DNA from: CAIJNA01 sp964516815
GTDB lineage: Bacteria; Campylobacterota; Campylobacteria; Campylobacterales; Arcobacteraceae
Assembly (NCBI GenBank): GCA_964516815.1
Contig: CAZEXK010000006.1
Location: 16,802-80,801 of the forward strand
Reading direction: 5' to 3'
Length of the DNA stretch: 64,000 bases
In this document: positions 35,300 through 44,673 of the stretch, piece after piece
How positions within the stretch are numbered: the stretch's first letter is position 1
How the letters are laid out: each line of letters opens with the position of its first letter
Program-made: the position numbers and the translations under genes
The notes under the pieces: model-generated
Databases searched by the model: none
What the model saw: only the letters and a program-made list of their open reading frames with translations
What the model was told of the DNA's origin: nothing

Positions 35300-36898
35300 T
35301 TAACTTATAGCTTTGACTATAAGTTCATTTGCAACTATTTTATTTTCATTAATAAAGTTTTTCACTCCATAGTGTTCTAAATCATCTATTTGAGTTTGAT
35401 GAGAAATTTTTACAATTACTTTTATGTCTTTATTTATTGACATAATTGCTTCAACTATTAATCTTACTTTCTCATCATTGTCAATAGCAATTATAACAGC
35501 AGCACAATTTTTTATATCAACAAAATTTAGCATTGTTTTAGAAGCAGCATTTCCAAAAAATACAGTATGACCAATATCATGTCCTTTTTTAACATAATCT
35601 CTATCGTGCTCTATAGCCATATAAGGAAGATCTTTATCAATAAGGGTTTTTACTACTTTTTGTCCTAAATTTGAATAACCACAAACAACAATATGATCAT
35701 ATGTAGATGCCTTTTTCATAGGTTCATCTAATAATTCACTCTTATTTGTAAAAAATAAATTTGTAAAATCTCTAACATATTTGATGGCAATTGAAGTAAA
35801 TAATAAAGATAATATTACAACTGAAATCATCATTTGGTTTAGTTCATCAGATATAAGTGCATTAGTAGAAGCCAAGGCTAATACTGCGAATGAAAATTCA
35901 CCAACTTGAGCTAATGTTAGAGCTGTTTTAAATGCTCTTTTTGAAACTGAAAATACAGTGATTAATGTAAATATTAATATAGCTTTTAATAATAAAATAC
36001 CAACAGCTAATGCAATAATAGTTAATGCATTATCTAGTACGAAAGTAAAGTTTACTTGAATACCAACAGTTATAAAAAATAGTCCCAATAAGATATCTCT
36101 AAAAGGAACAAGATCGGCTTCTATTTGGTATTTATATTTTGTTTCAGCAATCAAGATTCCAGCAATAAATGCACCAAGCGAATAAGAAAATCCATATAAG
36201 TGAGCAAATAAGGCAGCAGAGAGTACGATTAAAATAATAGTTGCAATAAACAACTCTTCAGTTTTAGAATCAACTACAAAGGCTAATAAATAACCTAATA
36301 CATATTTTCCAATTACAAACAATGTTACAAGTACAAATAAGCCAGATATTAATGTTTCTGTAACCATTTGAGATACACTTGTATCATCATTTGTAAATAA
36401 TGTGATCATAATAAGTATAGGTATTACTGCTATATCTTGAAATATTAATATTCCTACACTATATCTTCCGTAGGGTCTATGTATATCCCCATTTTCATTA
36501 AGTGTTTTTAAAACAATAGCTGTTGAAGATAGTGAAAGGGCAGCTCCGATAATAATCGAACTTTTTACATCTAAGTTAAATATTTCGTGGGCTACAAAAC
36601 CAAAAAACATTGAAGTTATTATAACTTGAAGTGAACCATATATAAAAACTTCTTTTTTCATTTGTCTTAAATGTCTTAATGAAAACTCTAAGCCAATAGT
36701 AAACATAAGAAAAACGATTCCAAACTCAGCAATATGTGCTAATTCAATTCTTGTCATTTCTGAAAAATTCATAAAGTATGATAATAGCATACCAGTAAAA
36801 ATGTACCCAACTATAGTAGAAATATGTAATTTTTTTAAAATTAAATTTAAAGCTATTGATATAGAAAGAGTAATTACTATTATATTTAGTAAACCCAT
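35300..36898 (-). CDS. Monovalent cation:proton antiporter, KefB/CPA2 type with RCK domain
   Basis: A membrane protein of about 532 residues with about 12 transmembrane segments (Na+/H+ exchanger domain, about 1-380), then a cytosolic TrkA-N/RCK domain (YDHIVVCGYSNLGQKVVKTL to VKISHQTQIDDLEHYG). The motifs GIVFLMFTIGLEFSL and SLSSTAIVLKTL are CPA2 hallmarks. The likely function is K+ (or Na+) efflux in exchange for H+, gated by nucleotide binding. An upstream Met at 36979 would add 27 residues with no ribosome site. AAGGAG lies 6 bp before the ATG at 36898, which I chose. It converges with the glycosyltransferase. Confidence 0.88.
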   Translation of the reverse strand: MGLLNIIVITLSISIALNLILKKLHISTIVGYIFTGMLLSYFMNFSEMTRIELAHIAEFGIVFLMFTIGLEFSLRHLRQMKKEVFIYGSLQVIITSMFFGFVAHEIFNLDVKSSIIIGAALSLSSTAIVLKTLNENGDIHRPYGRYSVGILIFQDIAVIPILIMITLFTNDDTSVSQMVTETLISGLFVLVTLFVIGKYVLGYLLAFVVDSKTEELFIATIILIVLSAALFAHLYGFSYSLGAFIAGILIAETKYKYQIEADLVPFRDILLGLFFITVGIQVNFTFVLDNALTIIALAVGILLLKAILIFTLITVFSVSKRAFKTALTLAQVGEFSFAVLALASTNALISDELNQMMISVVILSLLFTSIAIKYVRDFTNLFFTNKSELLDEPMKKASTYDHIVVCGYSNLGQKVVKTLIDKDLPYMAIEHDRDYVKKGHDIGHTVFFGNAASKTMLNFVDIKNCAAVIIAIDNDEKVRLIVEAIMSINKDIKVIVKISHQTQIDDLEHYGVKNFINENKIVANELIVKAIS

Positions 36899-36968
36899 AA
36901 CATTCTCCTTTTTCTTATTATTATAACATAGTTTATAATCTTTAGCTAATTGCAAATACATATTATGG

Positions 36969-36995
36969 TATAATCGCAAATATTACAATATAAGG
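36969..36995 (+). promoter_or_regulatory. mnmG promoter -10 box and ribosome site
   Basis: TATAAT at 36969-36974 after ATGG, and TAAGG at 36991-36995 before the mnmG ATG at 37002. The element overlaps the leader of the divergent antiporter gene. Confidence 0.45.
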
Positions 36996-37001
36996 TTTAA
37001 A

Positions 37002-38861
37002 ATGCAATACGATATTATTGTAGTTGGTGGTGGACACGCTGGAATTGAAGCATCGCTAGCAGCTGCTAGAATGGGAAAATCAACTCTTCTTATTACTATG
37101 CTTGTAGAACAAATAGGCGCTGCATCATGTAACCCTGCAATTGGTGGACTTGCCAAGGGACATTTGGTACGAGAAATTGATGCACTTGGTGGACAGATGG
37201 GTTTGTGTACAGATGCTACAGGAATACAATTTAGAATTTTAAACTCAAGTAAAGGTGCAGCTGTTCAAGGTAGTAGAGCACAAATTGATATGGATGAATA
37301 TAGAAAATATATGCAACATGTTTGCCTAAATACCAATAACTTAGATGTATATCAAGATGAAGTTAGTACTTTAATATGTGAGAACAATAGAGTAATTGGA
37401 GTAAATACTAAACTAGGGGAAGAATACAGAGCCAAAAAGGTTATCTTAACTACTGGTACGTTTATGAGAGGGTTAATACATATTGGCGAAAATACGTACG
37501 AAGCAGGTAGGGCATGGGAATTGGCATCTACAACTCTTAGCTTACAATTAAAACAATTGGGTTTAGAAGTAGGAAGATTAAAAACAGGAACTCCTGCAAG
37601 GTTAGATGCAAAGTCATTGGATTTTTCACAAATGCAAGCACATGGAGGAGATGAAAAGCCTTTGCCTTTTTCGTTTAAGACTAACAAAGACACATTTAAT
37701 CCAACACAGCTGCCATGTTATATAACATATACCAATGACAATACTCATAATAATATAAGAGATAATTTTGCAAGAACACCACTTTTTACTGGTCAAATTG
37801 AAGGTACTGGTCCTAGATATTGTCCTAGTATTGAGGATAAAGTATATAGGTTTAAAGAAAGAGATAGACATCAATTATTTTTAGAGCCACAAACTAGAAA
37901 TGCAAGAGAATATTATATAAATGGACTTTCTTCATCTTTACCTACAGATGTCCAAAAAACGATGATACATTCTATTGCAGGATTACAAAATGCAAAAATA
38001 ATAAGATATGGTTATGCTATTGAGTATGATTATGTTAATCCAACTGAACTATTACATACTTTAGAAACTAAAAAAATTAAAAACCTCTACTTAGCAGGAC
38101 AAATAAATGCAACTACTGGATATGAAGAAGCTGCAGCTCAAGGTTTGATGGCTGGTATTAATGCAGCTCTTAATATAGATCAAAAAGATGAGTTTATTTT
38201 AAGTAGACATGAAAGTTATATAGGTGTATTGATTGATGATTTGGTTACAAAAGGTACATCAGAACCATATAGAATGTTCACATCAAGAGCAGAATATAGA
38301 TTGCTTTTAAGAGAAGAAAGTGCAGATGTAAGACTTACTCAATATGGCTACGATTTAGGGCTAATAGATATACAAACTTTAAATAATACAAAAGATAAAA
38401 ACAAACAAATACAAGAAGCTGTTTTATTTATGGAAGAAAATTGGTTCAATCCAAACAAAAAGAATTTGTTATTATTAATGCAACTAGAAGAAGATAAAAT
38501 AAGTGATAAAATACTATTAATTGATTTAATAGGAAGAAGTACTATAAATGCAAAAAAATTTGATGCGTTAGTTCCATCATTCTCCCACTTAAATGCATAT
38601 TTAAAAGATCAAGTTATAACTGAAGCAAAATATTACAGATATGTAAAAAAACAAGAAAAACAAGTACAAAAAATGAAAAGTATGCTTACTCTTAAAATAC
38701 CAAAAAGTTTTGTGTATGACGATTTACCTGGATTATCAAGTGAAATTATTGAAAAACTTAAAAAATACAATCCACCAACATTATTTAATGCAAGTCAAAT
38801 AAGTGGAATAACACCAAGTGCTGTAGATATTTTACATTTAAATATAAATAGAAAATCATAA
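37002..38861 (+). CDS. mnmG: tRNA uridine-5-carboxymethylaminomethyl modification enzyme MnmG (GidA)
   Basis: A 619-residue FAD enzyme that, with MnmE, modifies the wobble uridine of several tRNAs. It has the N-terminal FAD fold (IIVVGGGHAGIEASLAAARMG), the SCNPAIGGLAKGHLVREIDALGG region (cited here as two adjoining motifs, SCNPAIGG and GHLVREIDALGG), the LKTGTPAR motif and the ATTGYEEAAAQGLMAG block. A C-terminal helical domain ends in ISGITPSAVDIL, which binds MnmE. The length is full. It is monocistronic here with its own promoter, and a scaffold gap lies 85 bp downstream. Confidence 0.97.
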   Translation: MQYDIIVVGGGHAGIEASLAAARMGKSTLLITMLVEQIGAASCNPAIGGLAKGHLVREIDALGGQMGLCTDATGIQFRILNSSKGAAVQGSRAQIDMDEYRKYMQHVCLNTNNLDVYQDEVSTLICENNRVIGVNTKLGEEYRAKKVILTTGTFMRGLIHIGENTYEAGRAWELASTTLSLQLKQLGLEVGRLKTGTPARLDAKSLDFSQMQAHGGDEKPLPFSFKTNKDTFNPTQLPCYITYTNDNTHNNIRDNFARTPLFTGQIEGTGPRYCPSIEDKVYRFKERDRHQLFLEPQTRNAREYYINGLSSSLPTDVQKTMIHSIAGLQNAKIIRYGYAIEYDYVNPTELLHTLETKKIKNLYLAGQINATTGYEEAAAQGLMAGINAALNIDQKDEFILSRHESYIGVLIDDLVTKGTSEPYRMFTSRAEYRLLLREESADVRLTQYGYDLGLIDIQTLNNTKDKNKQIQEAVLFMEENWFNPNKKNLLLLMQLEEDKISDKILLIDLIGRSTINAKKFDALVPSFSHLNAYLKDQVITEAKYYRYVKKQEKQVQKMKSMLTLKIPKSFVYDDLPGLSSEIIEKLKKYNPPTLFNASQISGITPSAVDILHLNINRKS

Positions 38862-38946
38862 CTTTAAATATATTGCATCCAAAATTTGAATAATATATAA
38901 TTCATCTTCAATCTAAATAGCTTTAGACTAAGTTAGTTAAAGATAC

Positions 38947-39046
38947 NNNNNNNNNNNNNNNNNNNNNNNNNNNNNNNNNNNNNNNNNNNNNNNNNNNNNN
39001 NNNNNNNNNNNNNNNNNNNNNNNNNNNNNNNNNNNNNNNNNNNNNN
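38947..39046. other. Scaffold gap (100 N)
   Basis: Exactly 100 N between mnmG and the membrane gate protein. The flanks (38862-38946 and 39047-39061) hold no readable gene. The true sequence may be longer and could hide genes; repeats such as rRNA/tRNA operons or insertion sequences are common causes of such gaps. Confidence 0.98.
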
Positions 39047-39061
39047 AAGTTATATTTTGTA

Positions 39062-39961
39062 CTAATCATTAAACTTAGTTTCATTTTTTTTTGAATTTAT
39101 TTTTATATAAATATTAAGAAATAAGTACGATAACACTATAGCTGCTACTGTTCTAATGACAATTACTAAAGTAAAATCAGCTCCAAATATTACAAATAAT
39201 AAGGTATCTTCAATAATTGAATGACAAATCATAAGAAATGTCCCTATATAAAAAATATCATTTTTGTTAATATTTCCAGACTTTACTTCATCTATCAAAA
39301 TACCAGCACCATAAGTAATACCTAAAAATATTCCAACAAGTATAGAAAAGCCTTTACTTACATTTTTTTTTGAATTTATTACAAATTGTCTAGTTTTTAT
39401 AAAATCCATTATAAAAATAAGTACAGTAATTAAGAGTATGATTTGTATACTTAAAATTATAGAGTTTTTTATAGATCCATATAATAAAGCTTTTAAATTA
39501 TCATAAGTTTCTTTTTGAAAAATTTCATTACTTAGAGTTGCATCAAACCAAGCTGATGGCATTAGATATGTCAAGTATGCTAAAAACAATCCAATAGTAA
39601 ATCTTAAAGAGTAAGAGTAAATATTAGATATACCTATTTTTTTCATAATTATACTTTCTACAACTAAAGAGTGACACACACCTAAAAATACGGCTAGAAT
39701 ACTCCATTGATGAGGTGACATATCCAAAGGAGCAGCAAATGCTACTGCTGCATATAGATTTAAAAATATTCCGCTTATTATGGCTAAAGAAGTTTCTTTT
39801 GGTAAACCAATAATACTTGTAAATGGTTCAATCAAAAATGATACATATTCTAATGTATTATAAAAATACAATATATCAGCTAAAATATATATAGGGATTA
39901 CAAGTTTTAGTATTATCCAAGCACTTATGAGTGATTTTTTTAGTGTTATTTTATAATTCAT
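39062..39961 (-). CDS. Nucleoside-recognition (Gate) domain membrane protein
   Basis: A 299-residue integral membrane protein with about eight hydrophobic segments. The two halves each carry a Gate-domain-like motif: GIFLNLYAAVAFAAPLDMSP with GVCHSLVVES, and GIFLGITYGAGILIDEVKSG with ICHSIIEDTLLFV. The paired (V/I)CHS(L/I)(V/I)E(S/D) repeats show internal duplication. It belongs to the SpmA/SpmB/YjiG-like family, whose substrates are mostly unknown (nucleosides or ions have been suggested). It is 26 bp after pyk and probably co-transcribed with it. Confidence 0.7.
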   Translation of the reverse strand: MNYKITLKKSLISAWIILKLVIPIYILADILYFYNTLEYVSFLIEPFTSIIGLPKETSLAIISGIFLNLYAAVAFAAPLDMSPHQWSILAVFLGVCHSLVVESIIMKKIGISNIYSYSLRFTIGLFLAYLTYLMPSAWFDATLSNEIFQKETYDNLKALLYGSIKNSIILSIQIILLITVLIFIMDFIKTRQFVINSKKNVSKGFSILVGIFLGITYGAGILIDEVKSGNINKNDIFYIGTFLMICHSIIEDTLLFVIFGADFTLVIVIRTVAAIVLSYLFLNIYIKINSKKNETKFND

Positions 39962-39987
39962 ACTATTACTTAAAAGATAAATAAATT

Positions 39988-41421
39988 TTACGCATTTAAA
40001 TAGTATTCAATATCTGATTTATTTAGTATTTTAATTGTATTTGTATTACCAGCTTGACCTACAGGGTAACCAATAGTTGTAACATATGGACCATTTTTAT
40101 CCAAGATATTTTTTTCATCTAAGATATGTAACATTTTTTTGAACATTTTAGCAGAGCTACCTTCTTTTACTTTTCCAATAGGTGTAACCCCCCATGCCAT
40201 ACATAACGTAGGAAGTATTTTTCGTTTGTGTCCAAACGCTAGGATTTGTGTTTTTGGTCTGTATCTTGACATTCGTATTGTACTAATCCCAGAACTTGTA
40301 AGTGAAAGTATTCCTTTTGCATTTATATCATCTGCTAATTTAGTAGCGGTTGCTTGAATAACATCAAATGTATCTAAATAATCCATTTTATATTGTTTTT
40401 TATAATTATAAATTTCTTCAGTTTTTTTGATGATATTAGACATAGTTTTTACTACATTGTCTGGATTTGATCCAATAGCACTTTCTTCTGAAAGCATCAC
40501 TACATCTGTACCATCAAGTACTGCGTTTGCAACATCTGATATTTCTGCTCTTGTTGCTCTTTCATTTGTAGTCATTGATAATAACATTTGAGTAGCTGTT
40601 ATTACAGGTTTGGAGGCTTCATTTGCTTTTTTAATTAGTTCTTTTTGAATTGTTGGCACATCATAATAAGGTACTTCAATTCCAAGATCACCTCTAGCTA
40701 CCATAATACCATCACTATGTTCAAGTATCTCATCTATATTTTCAACAGCATCAAATTTTTCGATTTTTGCTATTAATTTTCCATCATAACCATCTAATAG
40801 TTTTTTGGCACTTATCATATCTTGTGCATTTTGGACAAAAGAAATAGCAAAAAAATCAACTTCATTTTTAATACCCCAAGCTATATCTTTTTTATCTTTT
40901 TTAGTAATTACATCTATATCTATAATGGTATTTGGAAAGTTTATACCTTTTTTACTACTTAAAATACCGTTATTTTCAATAATAGCTTTTATATATGGTT
41001 GTATTTGAATAACTTTTGCTCTTATTGTTCCATCATATAAATATATATATTCATCTTGTTTAACTTTGTTTAGTAAATCTGGATAATTAATAGATACTTC
41101 ATATATACCGTCTTTTATTTTTTTACCTAATATAGATTCATTATTAAATCTTAATTCATCGCCTTTTTTCAATAAAAAATCATATTCAAGCATATCTATT
41201 CTTACTTTAGGTCCGGATATATCTTGTAATATGCCAACAACAATATCAAGATTCTTCATTGCTTGTCTAATTTTATTTAGTGTGTTTAAATGGTACTCAT
41301 GTGTTCCATGTGAAAAATTAAGCCTGAACATATTTGTCCCTGCTTTTATTAATGATTGTATATTTTCTAAAGAATCACTAGCTGGTCCAATAGTTGCTAA
41401 TATTTTTGTTTTTTTTTGCAT
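39988..41421 (-). CDS. pyk: Pyruvate kinase
   Basis: A 477-residue enzyme that makes pyruvate and ATP from phosphoenolpyruvate. Key motifs are KILATIGPAS and FRLNFSHGTHE at the N-terminus, the catalytic-Lys segment KLIAKIEKFDAVENID, the Mg/PEP motif GIMVARGDLGIEVPY, and the ATQMLLSM-MLSEESAIG region. The C-terminal regulatory domain is complete (to ILNKSDIEYYL). Some rTCA organisms lack or restrict this enzyme; its presence here suggests that carbon can also flow in the catabolic direction. It is divergent from the HMA-domain gene. Confidence 0.96.
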   Translation of the reverse strand: MQKKTKILATIGPASDSLENIQSLIKAGTNMFRLNFSHGTHEYHLNTLNKIRQAMKNLDIVVGILQDISGPKVRIDMLEYDFLLKKGDELRFNNESILGKKIKDGIYEVSINYPDLLNKVKQDEYIYLYDGTIRAKVIQIQPYIKAIIENNGILSSKKGINFPNTIIDIDVITKKDKKDIAWGIKNEVDFFAISFVQNAQDMISAKKLLDGYDGKLIAKIEKFDAVENIDEILEHSDGIMVARGDLGIEVPYYDVPTIQKELIKKANEASKPVITATQMLLSMTTNERATRAEISDVANAVLDGTDVVMLSEESAIGSNPDNVVKTMSNIIKKTEEIYNYKKQYKMDYLDTFDVIQATATKLADDINAKGILSLTSSGISTIRMSRYRPKTQILAFGHKRKILPTLCMAWGVTPIGKVKEGSSAKMFKKMLHILDEKNILDKNGPYVTTIGYPVGQAGNTNTIKILNKSDIEYYLNA

Positions 41422-41479
41422 TGTATATCCTTATATTGTAAATTATTTTTAATTATAAAAGTATGTGTTAAGACTTATA

Positions 41480-41513
41480 ATACAAGTTATTATGATATCA
41501 TACAAGTTATTAT
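41480..41513. promoter_or_regulatory. 14-bp direct repeats upstream of the metal-binding protein
   Basis: ATACAAGTTATTAT occurs at 41480-41493 and again at 41500-41513, a 20-bp period (two helical turns), in the divergent spacer between pyk and the HMA gene. Several TATAAT-like -10 boxes follow at 41511-41530. This is the arrangement expected of an operator for a dimeric regulator bound twice on one DNA face, but no regulator gene is adjacent. Confidence 0.35.
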
Positions 41514-41545
41514 AATATAATATAATATTTTATAAAGGAATTGTT

Positions 41546-41824
41546 ATGAAAAAAATATTTAAAGTACTAAATGTAAAATGTTCTGGATGCGCAAATACAG
41601 TTAAAAATTCATTGTTAAATGAATTTGGTATAGTTGATGTAAATTTACAAGTTGAACCAAGAGAAATATCACTTGATATACATGAAAATAAAGTCAAAGA
41701 TTTAAGATTAAAGTTGATATCGTTGGGTTACCCAATGGACGATGAGAAATTAGATACTTTATCAAAAATAACTACAACAACAAAAAGTTATGTTTCTTGC
41801 GCTATAGGGAAAATCAATACTTAA
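41546..41824 (+). CDS. Heavy-metal-associated (HMA) domain protein, CopZ-like
   Basis: A 92-residue protein consisting of one ferredoxin-like HMA domain with the metal-binding C12-x2-C15 (VKCSGCANTV). The usual MxCxxC is VKCSGC here, so Met is missing. A short tail holds one more Cys (YVSCAIGK). Such domains carry Cu(I) or Zn(II), usually to a P-type ATPase. None is in the window, so it is a stand-alone chaperone. AAAGGAATTGTT precedes the ATG. Its stop lies 1 bp from the pyrG stop on the other strand. Confidence 0.85.
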   Translation: MKKIFKVLNVKCSGCANTVKNSLLNEFGIVDVNLQVEPREISLDIHENKVKDLRLKLISLGYPMDDEKLDTLSKITTTTKSYVSCAIGKINT

Positions 41825-41825
41825 A

Positions 41826-43439
41826 TTAGTTTGATAGTCCAGCTTTAACAAAATCTAAAATTATTGGATTTGGTGTTTGTAGAGATGATTTGAATTCTGG
41901 ATGAAATTGAACTCCTGTGAACCATTTATGTCCTGGTATTTCTACAACTTCTATCAAACCATTTGATTGTCCTGTTATATTCATACCTGCTTTTTGTAAA
42001 ATATCTTTATATTTTGGATTTGCTTCATATCTATGTCTATGTCTTTCATAATGAATACCTTTACCATAAGCTTTTTGTAAATTTGAACCATTTGTTGCTT
42101 CAAACGGATAAGCACCTAATCTCATAGTCCCACCCATTGGTGACTTATGTGTACGTATTTGTGCATCTCCATTTGTATCTAAAAATTGTTCTATCAAATA
42201 TATAGCATCTTCTTTAGTATGTTTATCAAATTCGATACTATTAGCATCTTTTATTCCTACTACATTTCTAAGGTATTCAATTATACTTAATTGCATTCCT
42301 AAACAAATACCTAAGTATGGTATATTATTTTGTCTGGCATATTGTATTGCTAAAATTTTTCCTTCAACTCCACGAATACCAAATCCACCTGCAACTAAAA
42401 CACAATCACTAGAGGCTATTATATTTTTTGCACCTTTTTGTTCTATTACTTCGCTATCACACCAATTTATTTTTACTTTAGTATTAAGATGTGCACCACA
42501 ATGAATTAAAGCTTCTTGAAGTGATTTATACGCTTCTTTTAACTCTAAATATTTTCCAATAAATGCAACAGTTATTTCATTTTTTGGATGAACTATATGT
42601 TTTACTAGATTATCCCATTCATCCATTTGTGGATTTAATTCATTTATCTCAAAATGTTTGGAAATTGAATCTAATATACCTTCTTTTAAAAAATTTAATG
42701 GAACAGCATAAATACTAGCTGCGTCACCTGCTTCAATAACTGCTTGTTCATCAACATCACAAGAGTATGATAATTTTCTTTTTAATTCATTTGGTAATTT
42801 TTTCTCAGTTCTACAAACTAACATATGAGGCATAATACCAATTCTTCTTAATTCTTGTACGGAATGTTGTGTTGGTTTTGTTTTAAGTTCACCTGCTGCA
42901 CTTATATAAGGTATCAAAGTTACATGAATATTCATTGTTGTAGTTTTTGGATTTTCATGTCTTACTTCTCTAACTGCTTCCATAAAAGGCATACCTTCAA
43001 TATCACCTACAGTTCCACCTAATTCTACTATTAAAAAATCATGACCTTTACCAGCTTTATAAATTCTATTTTTTATTTCATCAACAATATGTGGAATTAC
43101 TTGTATAGTTTTACCTAAATAACCACCTTCTCTTTCTCTTTGTATAACAGAAGAATAAACTTGTCCCGTAGTAAAATTATTCATTTTACCTAGTGTTTTA
43201 TCAATAAATCTTTCATAATGTCCCAAATCAAGATCCGTTTCTGCTCCATCATCTGTAACATAAACTTCTCCATGTTCAAGAGGGCTCATAGTACCTGGGT
43301 CTACATTTAAGTAAGGATCAATTTTTAACATACTTACATCATAAGAACTTTGTTTTAGGAGTGTCGCAATACTAGCACTTGTAATTCCTTTACCTAAACT
43401 ACTAAGTACTCCACCAGTTACAAATATATATTTTGTCAT
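41826..43439 (-). CDS. pyrG: CTP synthase
   Basis: A 537-residue enzyme that converts UTP to CTP using glutamine. The N-terminal synthetase has YIFVTGGVLSSLGKGITSAS and the Mg/UTP site EHGEVYVTDDGAETDLDLGH (each quoted segment is 20 residues or fewer). The C-terminal class I glutamine amidotransferase shows the nucleophile Cys in YLGICLGMQLS and the His-Glu pair in GVQFHPEFKS. Length and motifs are normal. It is transcribed alone and faces a 346-bp region that holds a gene remnant. Confidence 0.97.
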   Translation of the reverse strand: MTKYIFVTGGVLSSLGKGITSASIATLLKQSSYDVSMLKIDPYLNVDPGTMSPLEHGEVYVTDDGAETDLDLGHYERFIDKTLGKMNNFTTGQVYSSVIQREREGGYLGKTIQVIPHIVDEIKNRIYKAGKGHDFLIVELGGTVGDIEGMPFMEAVREVRHENPKTTTMNIHVTLIPYISAAGELKTKPTQHSVQELRRIGIMPHMLVCRTEKKLPNELKRKLSYSCDVDEQAVIEAGDAASIYAVPLNFLKEGILDSISKHFEINELNPQMDEWDNLVKHIVHPKNEITVAFIGKYLELKEAYKSLQEALIHCGAHLNTKVKINWCDSEVIEQKGAKNIIASSDCVLVAGGFGIRGVEGKILAIQYARQNNIPYLGICLGMQLSIIEYLRNVVGIKDANSIEFDKHTKEDAIYLIEQFLDTNGDAQIRTHKSPMGGTMRLGAYPFEATNGSNLQKAYGKGIHYERHRHRYEANPKYKDILQKAGMNITGQSNGLIEVVEIPGHKWFTGVQFHPEFKSSLQTPNPIILDFVKAGLSN

Positions 43440-43785
43440 ATTTTAATCCTAAAATTTAATAAGTCGTATTATAGTAAAATAGCCATAAATATCAGCTTTT
43501 TTGATATTTTGAAATGTATAATGTAAATATGGAAATATTATTGCAAAATATAAAGATATATTTGTTAGAATAACTTACGCAAAGTTTGAATATAATTTGA
43601 ACAATTTAAAAGAAAATCTGGTAAATTTGTCAAAGAACCTTACTATAACTCTGAGGTAAAAGGTAGTATGTTTGAGTTATCTGATTGGGTAATAAATAGT
43701 GATAAAGTTTTAACTTTCTAAATTTACTTCTAGTTTAAAGATATAAAATAAAATTTATATCTTTAAATATAGTTTATTTTCTTTA
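43440..43785. other. Intergenic region between pyrG and the BI-1 gene
   Basis: 346 bp without an intact gene. The pyrG leader occupies the left end. The middle (43522-43721) carries the plus-strand gene remnant listed separately. The right end is AT-rich with no clear terminator for the BI-1 gene, apart from a T-rich stretch after its stop. Confidence 0.6.
43522..43721 (+). pseudogene. Frameshifted remnant of an unidentified gene
   Basis: Two overlapping plus-strand open stretches look like one decayed coding sequence in two frames. 43522-43659 reads KYGNIIAKYKDIFVRITYAK and onward, and 43596-43721 ends VKEPYYNSEVKGSMFELSDW, then VINSDKVLTF and a stop. Neither has a credible start or ribosome site. 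The composition is protein-like, but I cannot name the family. It could also be chance in AT-rich DNA. Confidence 0.3.
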
Positions 43786-44499
43786 TTAGTCATCATTTCT
43801 ATTAAAAGCAGCAAATATTTGTAGTAAAGATATAAACAAGTTCAAAAAGTCTAAGTATAATGCAATCGAAGCTTCAATTGGAGTTGAAAAACCACCTTTG
43901 ATTATTTGTTGTGTATCATATAAAATAAATCCAGAAAATACTAATGCTCCAACCATTGCAATACCTAATTGTAACATTGGTGAACCAATAAAGATGTTTG
44001 AAATTGAACCGACTATTAAAATGATAAGTGCAATAAATAGCATCTTACCCATATTTGAATAATCTCTTTTAGTTGTAAGGGCAAACATAGATATACCACC
44101 AAATGCAACAGATGTCATTAAAAATGCTTGTGCTACTATACTAGCACCACCTGGCATATTGAATACAGATGACAAAAGAGGAGTTAGTGTAAGTCCTGAT
44201 ATAAACGTAAATGCAAATAAAACAGCAAGGTTAATTCCTGGTTTTTCTTTAACTGCATATAGAGCAAACAATAATGCTAATTCCAAAATAACTAAGCCCC
44301 AGTACCACGAAGTGATTACAGATGCCATTCCTAAACCTAAATATGCTCCAACAGTTGCTGCCATTAAACTAGCTGCAAAAAGCTGATAAGTAGCTTTTAA
44401 AAATGCTGTAATATTTTGTGGTCTTGATTGTTCTTGTCCATGAGATGACTCTTGTGATTGTTCATCTGATTTATTTGTAATATAATCTCTATTGTACAT
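43786..44499 (-). CDS. Bax inhibitor-1 (BI-1/YccA) family membrane protein
   Basis: A 237-residue protein with a hydrophilic N-terminus (about 30 residues, Gln/Ser-rich) and seven closely packed hydrophobic segments. Typical motifs include TYQLFAASLMAATVGAYLGL at the first segment, the FTFISGLTLTPLL loop, and the C-terminal ILYDTQQIIKGG and ALYLDFLNLFISLLQIF that characterise BI-1. Bacterial members modulate membrane protein quality control (YccA with FtsH) or act as pH-sensitive Ca2+ leaks. It is transcribed alone. Confidence 0.92.
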   Translation of the reverse strand: MYNRDYITNKSDEQSQESSHGQEQSRPQNITAFLKATYQLFAASLMAATVGAYLGLGMASVITSWYWGLVILELALLFALYAVKEKPGINLAVLFAFTFISGLTLTPLLSSVFNMPGGASIVAQAFLMTSVAFGGISMFALTTKRDYSNMGKMLFIALIILIVGSISNIFIGSPMLQLGIAMVGALVFSGFILYDTQQIIKGGFSTPIEASIALYLDFLNLFISLLQIFAAFNRNDD

Positions 44500-44639
44500 T
44501 TATTTAATCCTTTTTAATTGTGATATAAAATTTTACCGTAAATACTTAAACCTTTCTTTAAAATTTTTAGTTATTTCAAAAAACTTAGCAGTATCGATTA
44601 TTATTAAATATTTATATTTATATTTATATTTAAATTTGA

Positions 44640-44668
44640 TATAATTCATGTATAAATTTTAATAAGGC
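44640..44668 (+). promoter_or_regulatory. pyrB promoter -10 box and ribosome site
   Basis: TATAAT at 44640-44645 directly after a run of tattta units, with TAAGG at 44663-44667 before the ATG at 44674. The short leader argues against attenuation of pyrB through a leader peptide. Confidence 0.4.
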
Positions 44669-44673
44669 AATAT

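Noticed and set aside
38862..39061. tRNA or small RNA near the second gap
   Set aside because: The readable flanks show no cloverleaf or conserved T-loop sequence and no terminator.
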